Source of the DNA: Dehalococcoidia bacterium
GTDB lineage: Bacteria > Chloroflexota > Dehalococcoidia > Lucifugimonadales > Lucifugimonadaceae
DNA length: 64,000 nucleotides
Reading direction: 5' to 3'
Assembly (NCBI GenBank): GCA_029940375.1
Contig: JAPYUX010000003.1
Coordinates: forward strand, 123,971-187,970
Under the pieces are notes generated by a model. That model was not told the origin of the DNA, did no database searches, and saw only the letters and a program-made list of their open reading frames with translations. Numbering within the stretch: position 1 is the first letter of the stretch; every line of letters begins with the position of its first letter. Both the position numbers and the translations under genes were made by a program. Shown here piece after piece: positions 62,309-64,000 of this stretch.

Positions 62309-63268
62309 ATGGTAAATAAAAGTACCAACTTAGAAGAATATATTGATTCATTTATAGAAGATTCAAATTTACTAGAAGTTATTCGAAGCATTTCTATTGC
62401 TTGTAAAACTATCTCAAATTCTGTGAGATTAGCTGGAATAAATGATTTGTTAGGAAAGACTGGTGATATAAATGTCCAAGGTGAAAAGGTTGAAAAACTT
62501 GATGAATTTGCTAACAATACTCTAATTAATGAATTATCAAAGTCTAATAAAGTATTTATGATGGGATCTGAAGAGATAGAGTCTATAATTTTACCTCAAC
62601 CAGAAAATACTGATGCAGAATATGTAGTTGTTTTTGATCCGTTGGATGGTTCATCAAATATAGATGTATCAATTTCTATAGGAACTATATTTGCAATTTA
62701 TAAAAAAATCAATTCAGATCAGCAAGATGTAGATAATTTACTTCAAAAAGGTAATCAGATTTTAGCATCAGGTTATGCCGTTTATGGTTCTTCTACTGTA
62801 TTATGTTTATCAATTATAAATAAAACATCTTTATTTACTTTAAGTGATAATCAAGAATTTTTTCTTACCACCGAAAACATCGTTCATGGTGATTCAAAAG
62901 TCTATTCTATCAATGAATCAAATTGGAATAAATTTACAGAGGAAAATAAGTTGTGGGTGAATAAATTAAGATCAGAAGAATTTGGGAAATATACAGCAAG
63001 GTACGTTGGATCATTAGTGGCAGATTTCCATCGAAATTTAATAAAAGGTGGTGTGTTTGCATATCCTGCTGATCCTAAGTCAGGAATAGGTAGACTAAGA
63101 CTAATTTATGAATGTAATCCTCTTGCGTTTATAGCTAAGCAGTCAAATGGTAGGGCAACTGATGAATCAGAAGATATTCTAGATATAAAACCCTCAACAT
63201 TGCATCAGAGAGTTGGATTATATATTGGTGGAAAAGAAGAGATAAATCTTAGAGAAAAGATTATATAA
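62309..63268 (+). CDS. fbp: Fructose-1,6-bisphosphatase, class I
   Basis: Dephosphorylates fructose-1,6-bisphosphate. Residues 109-119 are FDPLDGSSNID, the metal-binding signature, with VVVF before it. GINDLLGKTGDINVQGEKVEKLD is the N-terminal regulatory region, and RYVGSLVADFHRNLIKGGVFAYPAD carries the substrate Arg/Tyr residues. I start at the ATG at 62309 (GGTGA upstream), 319 residues; the TTG at 62285 is possible. The GGVFAYPAD/LRLIYECNPLAFI order confirms class I. Confidence 0.94.
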   Translation: MVNKSTNLEEYIDSFIEDSNLLEVIRSISIACKTISNSVRLAGINDLLGKTGDINVQGEKVEKLDEFANNTLINELSKSNKVFMMGSEEIESIILPQPENTDAEYVVVFDPLDGSSNIDVSISIGTIFAIYKKINSDQQDVDNLLQKGNQILASGYAVYGSSTVLCLSIINKTSLFTLSDNQEFFLTTENIVHGDSKVYSINESNWNKFTEENKLWVNKLRSEEFGKYTARYVGSLVADFHRNLIKGGVFAYPADPKSGIGRLRLIYECNPLAFIAKQSNGRATDESEDILDIKPSTLHQRVGLYIGGKEEINLREKII

Positions 63269-64000
63269 CTTTCATATCTTTCAAAATGGAACCTAGGCGT
63301 TTGATCCCATCATAATTTTTCTCGACACTTTCAAAAGCAAAGCATAATCTTGCCATATTTTGTCCGTCTCCATTGGGAGCAAAATTTTCTCCACTAAGAT
63401 ATCCAACACCTTTACTGAAAACTTCATCTCTAATGCTCGAAAGATTTGTCCCATTGGTAAATTCAATCCAAGTGTAACAACCTCCACTTGGAGAAGACCA
63501 TTTGGCATTTGATTTATCAAAAGTTTCCTCAAGAGCTTTCTCCATAGCTTCCTTTTTATCTTTTAAGAGTTTGTTATAGTTATTTCGTTGATTATTTAAA
63601 TTACTTCTTAAATATCCATCTATTGCATATGCAACAAACTGATTTGGGCCAGAACCAATTTTTACAGACAAAGCTCTATCAATCAATTCATCAGTTGCCG
63701 TAAAATAACCCATTCTTAAGCCAGGAGCAATTAATTTAGAAAAGGAACCAACATACGCAATCATACCTGAATCGTCCAAAGAGGCAAATGATGGTTCTGG
63801 AGAACCTTCAAAGCGATTATCTACGTAACAATCATCTTCTAAGATCATTATTCCATATTTTTTACAAATATCGATAATTTCGATTCTTCGATCCTTAGGA
63901 AGAATTGAACCAGTAGGGTTTTGATGCTCAGGAATGGTATATAGGATTTTTGGCGTCACTCCAGCTTTTTTCTTAATACTCAAAATGGTTTCTTCTAATT
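63261..64000 (-). CDS. PLP-dependent aminotransferase, class I/II (2-aminoadipate type), 5' truncated
   Basis: The right window edge cuts off the N-terminus; 246 codons remain. EHQNPTGSILPKDRR holds the conserved Asn, ILEDDCYVDNRF the PLP Asp, and YVGSFSKLIAPGLRMGYF the Schiff-base Lys (SxSK) with the Pro-Gly-Leu-Arg motif. The pattern fits the 2-aminoadipate/AroX/MocR aminotransferase group. The frame is open past the TTG at 63983 to the edge, so the true start is outside. It converges on fbp with eight bases of overlap. Substrate unknown. Confidence 0.9.
   Translation of the reverse strand, partial: LEETILSIKKKAGVTPKILYTIPEHQNPTGSILPKDRRIEIIDICKKYGIMILEDDCYVDNRFEGSPEPSFASLDDSGMIAYVGSFSKLIAPGLRMGYFTATDELIDRALSVKIGSGPNQFVAYAIDGYLRSNLNNQRNNYNKLLKDKKEAMEKALEETFDKSNAKWSSPSGGCYTWIEFTNGTNLSSIRDEVFSKGVGYLSGENFAPNGDGQNMARLCFAFESVEKNYDGIKRLGSILKDMKVI

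Overview
The window is A+T-rich (roughly 30% G+C by eye), tightly packed bacterial chromosome. About 68 protein genes and one tRNA fill it, no intergenic gap exceeds 300 bases, and I see no rRNA, insertion sequence, phage gene or CRISPR array. TTG and GTG starts behind good Shine-Dalgarno sites are common. Several features fit a free-living, aerobic, marine organotroph of the Chloroflexota/SAR202 type: four enolase-superfamily genes within 8.2 kb, many MFS, SDR and GMC genes, an 11-subunit complex I without NADH-module genes, and a CCG-domain (type E) succinate dehydrogenase. That assignment is inference; no phylogenetic marker was tested.

Layout. 1-4.7 kb: an SMP-30-like fragment, thiD, a molybdenum-cofactor-maturation operon (xdhC, mocA-like, unknown gene) and an enolase-superfamily gene. 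4.8-7 kb: tRNA(CAU), a zinc dehydrogenase and a DAO-family oxidase. 7-11.8 kb: one minus-strand operon of three enolase-superfamily genes, a sulfite-oxidase-like molybdoenzyme and a flavin reductase. 11.9-17.3 kb: a membrane-anchored surface protein, a cyclophilin lipoprotein, lipB, thrC and an acetyltransferase. 17.3-33.2 kb: a long respiratory cluster, rdx-nuoABCDHIJK-(small protein)-nuoLMN-nadK-nudix-sdhABE. 33.2-41 kb: mdh, an unknown 454-residue protein coupled to an acyl-CoA carboxylase beta subunit, folP-folK, a CopD-like protein, a TlpA-like lipoprotein and glyS. 41-45 kb: SDR, GMC oxidoreductase and a split D-glutamate cyclase (DUF1445 plus DUF4392). 45-52.4 kb: three MFS transporters, VOC, RidA, fumC, a CMD protein and a TIM-barrel isomerase. 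52.5-59.2 kb: four tandem beta-propellers resembling peptidyl-hydroxyglycine lyase, then malate synthase and an alanine-glyoxylate-type aminotransferase. 59.2-64 kb: an unusual SDR, an M20 amidohydrolase, class I aldolase, fructose-1,6-bisphosphatase and a truncated aminotransferase.

How it works together. sdhABE, fumC, mdh and malate synthase feed a TCA/glyoxylate hub; complex I and succinate dehydrogenase pass electrons to quinone; fba and fbp support gluconeogenesis. The most novel candidate is the 51-59 kb block. All four propellers keep the Arg, Tyr and three His positions that I recall as the catalytic and zinc ligands of PAL, an enzyme that releases glyoxylate. They lie beside the two classical glyoxylate-consuming enzymes and opposite an MFS carrier. 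I propose a carbinolamide-lyase/glyoxylate-assimilation module. The second candidate is the split D-glutamate cyclase locus.
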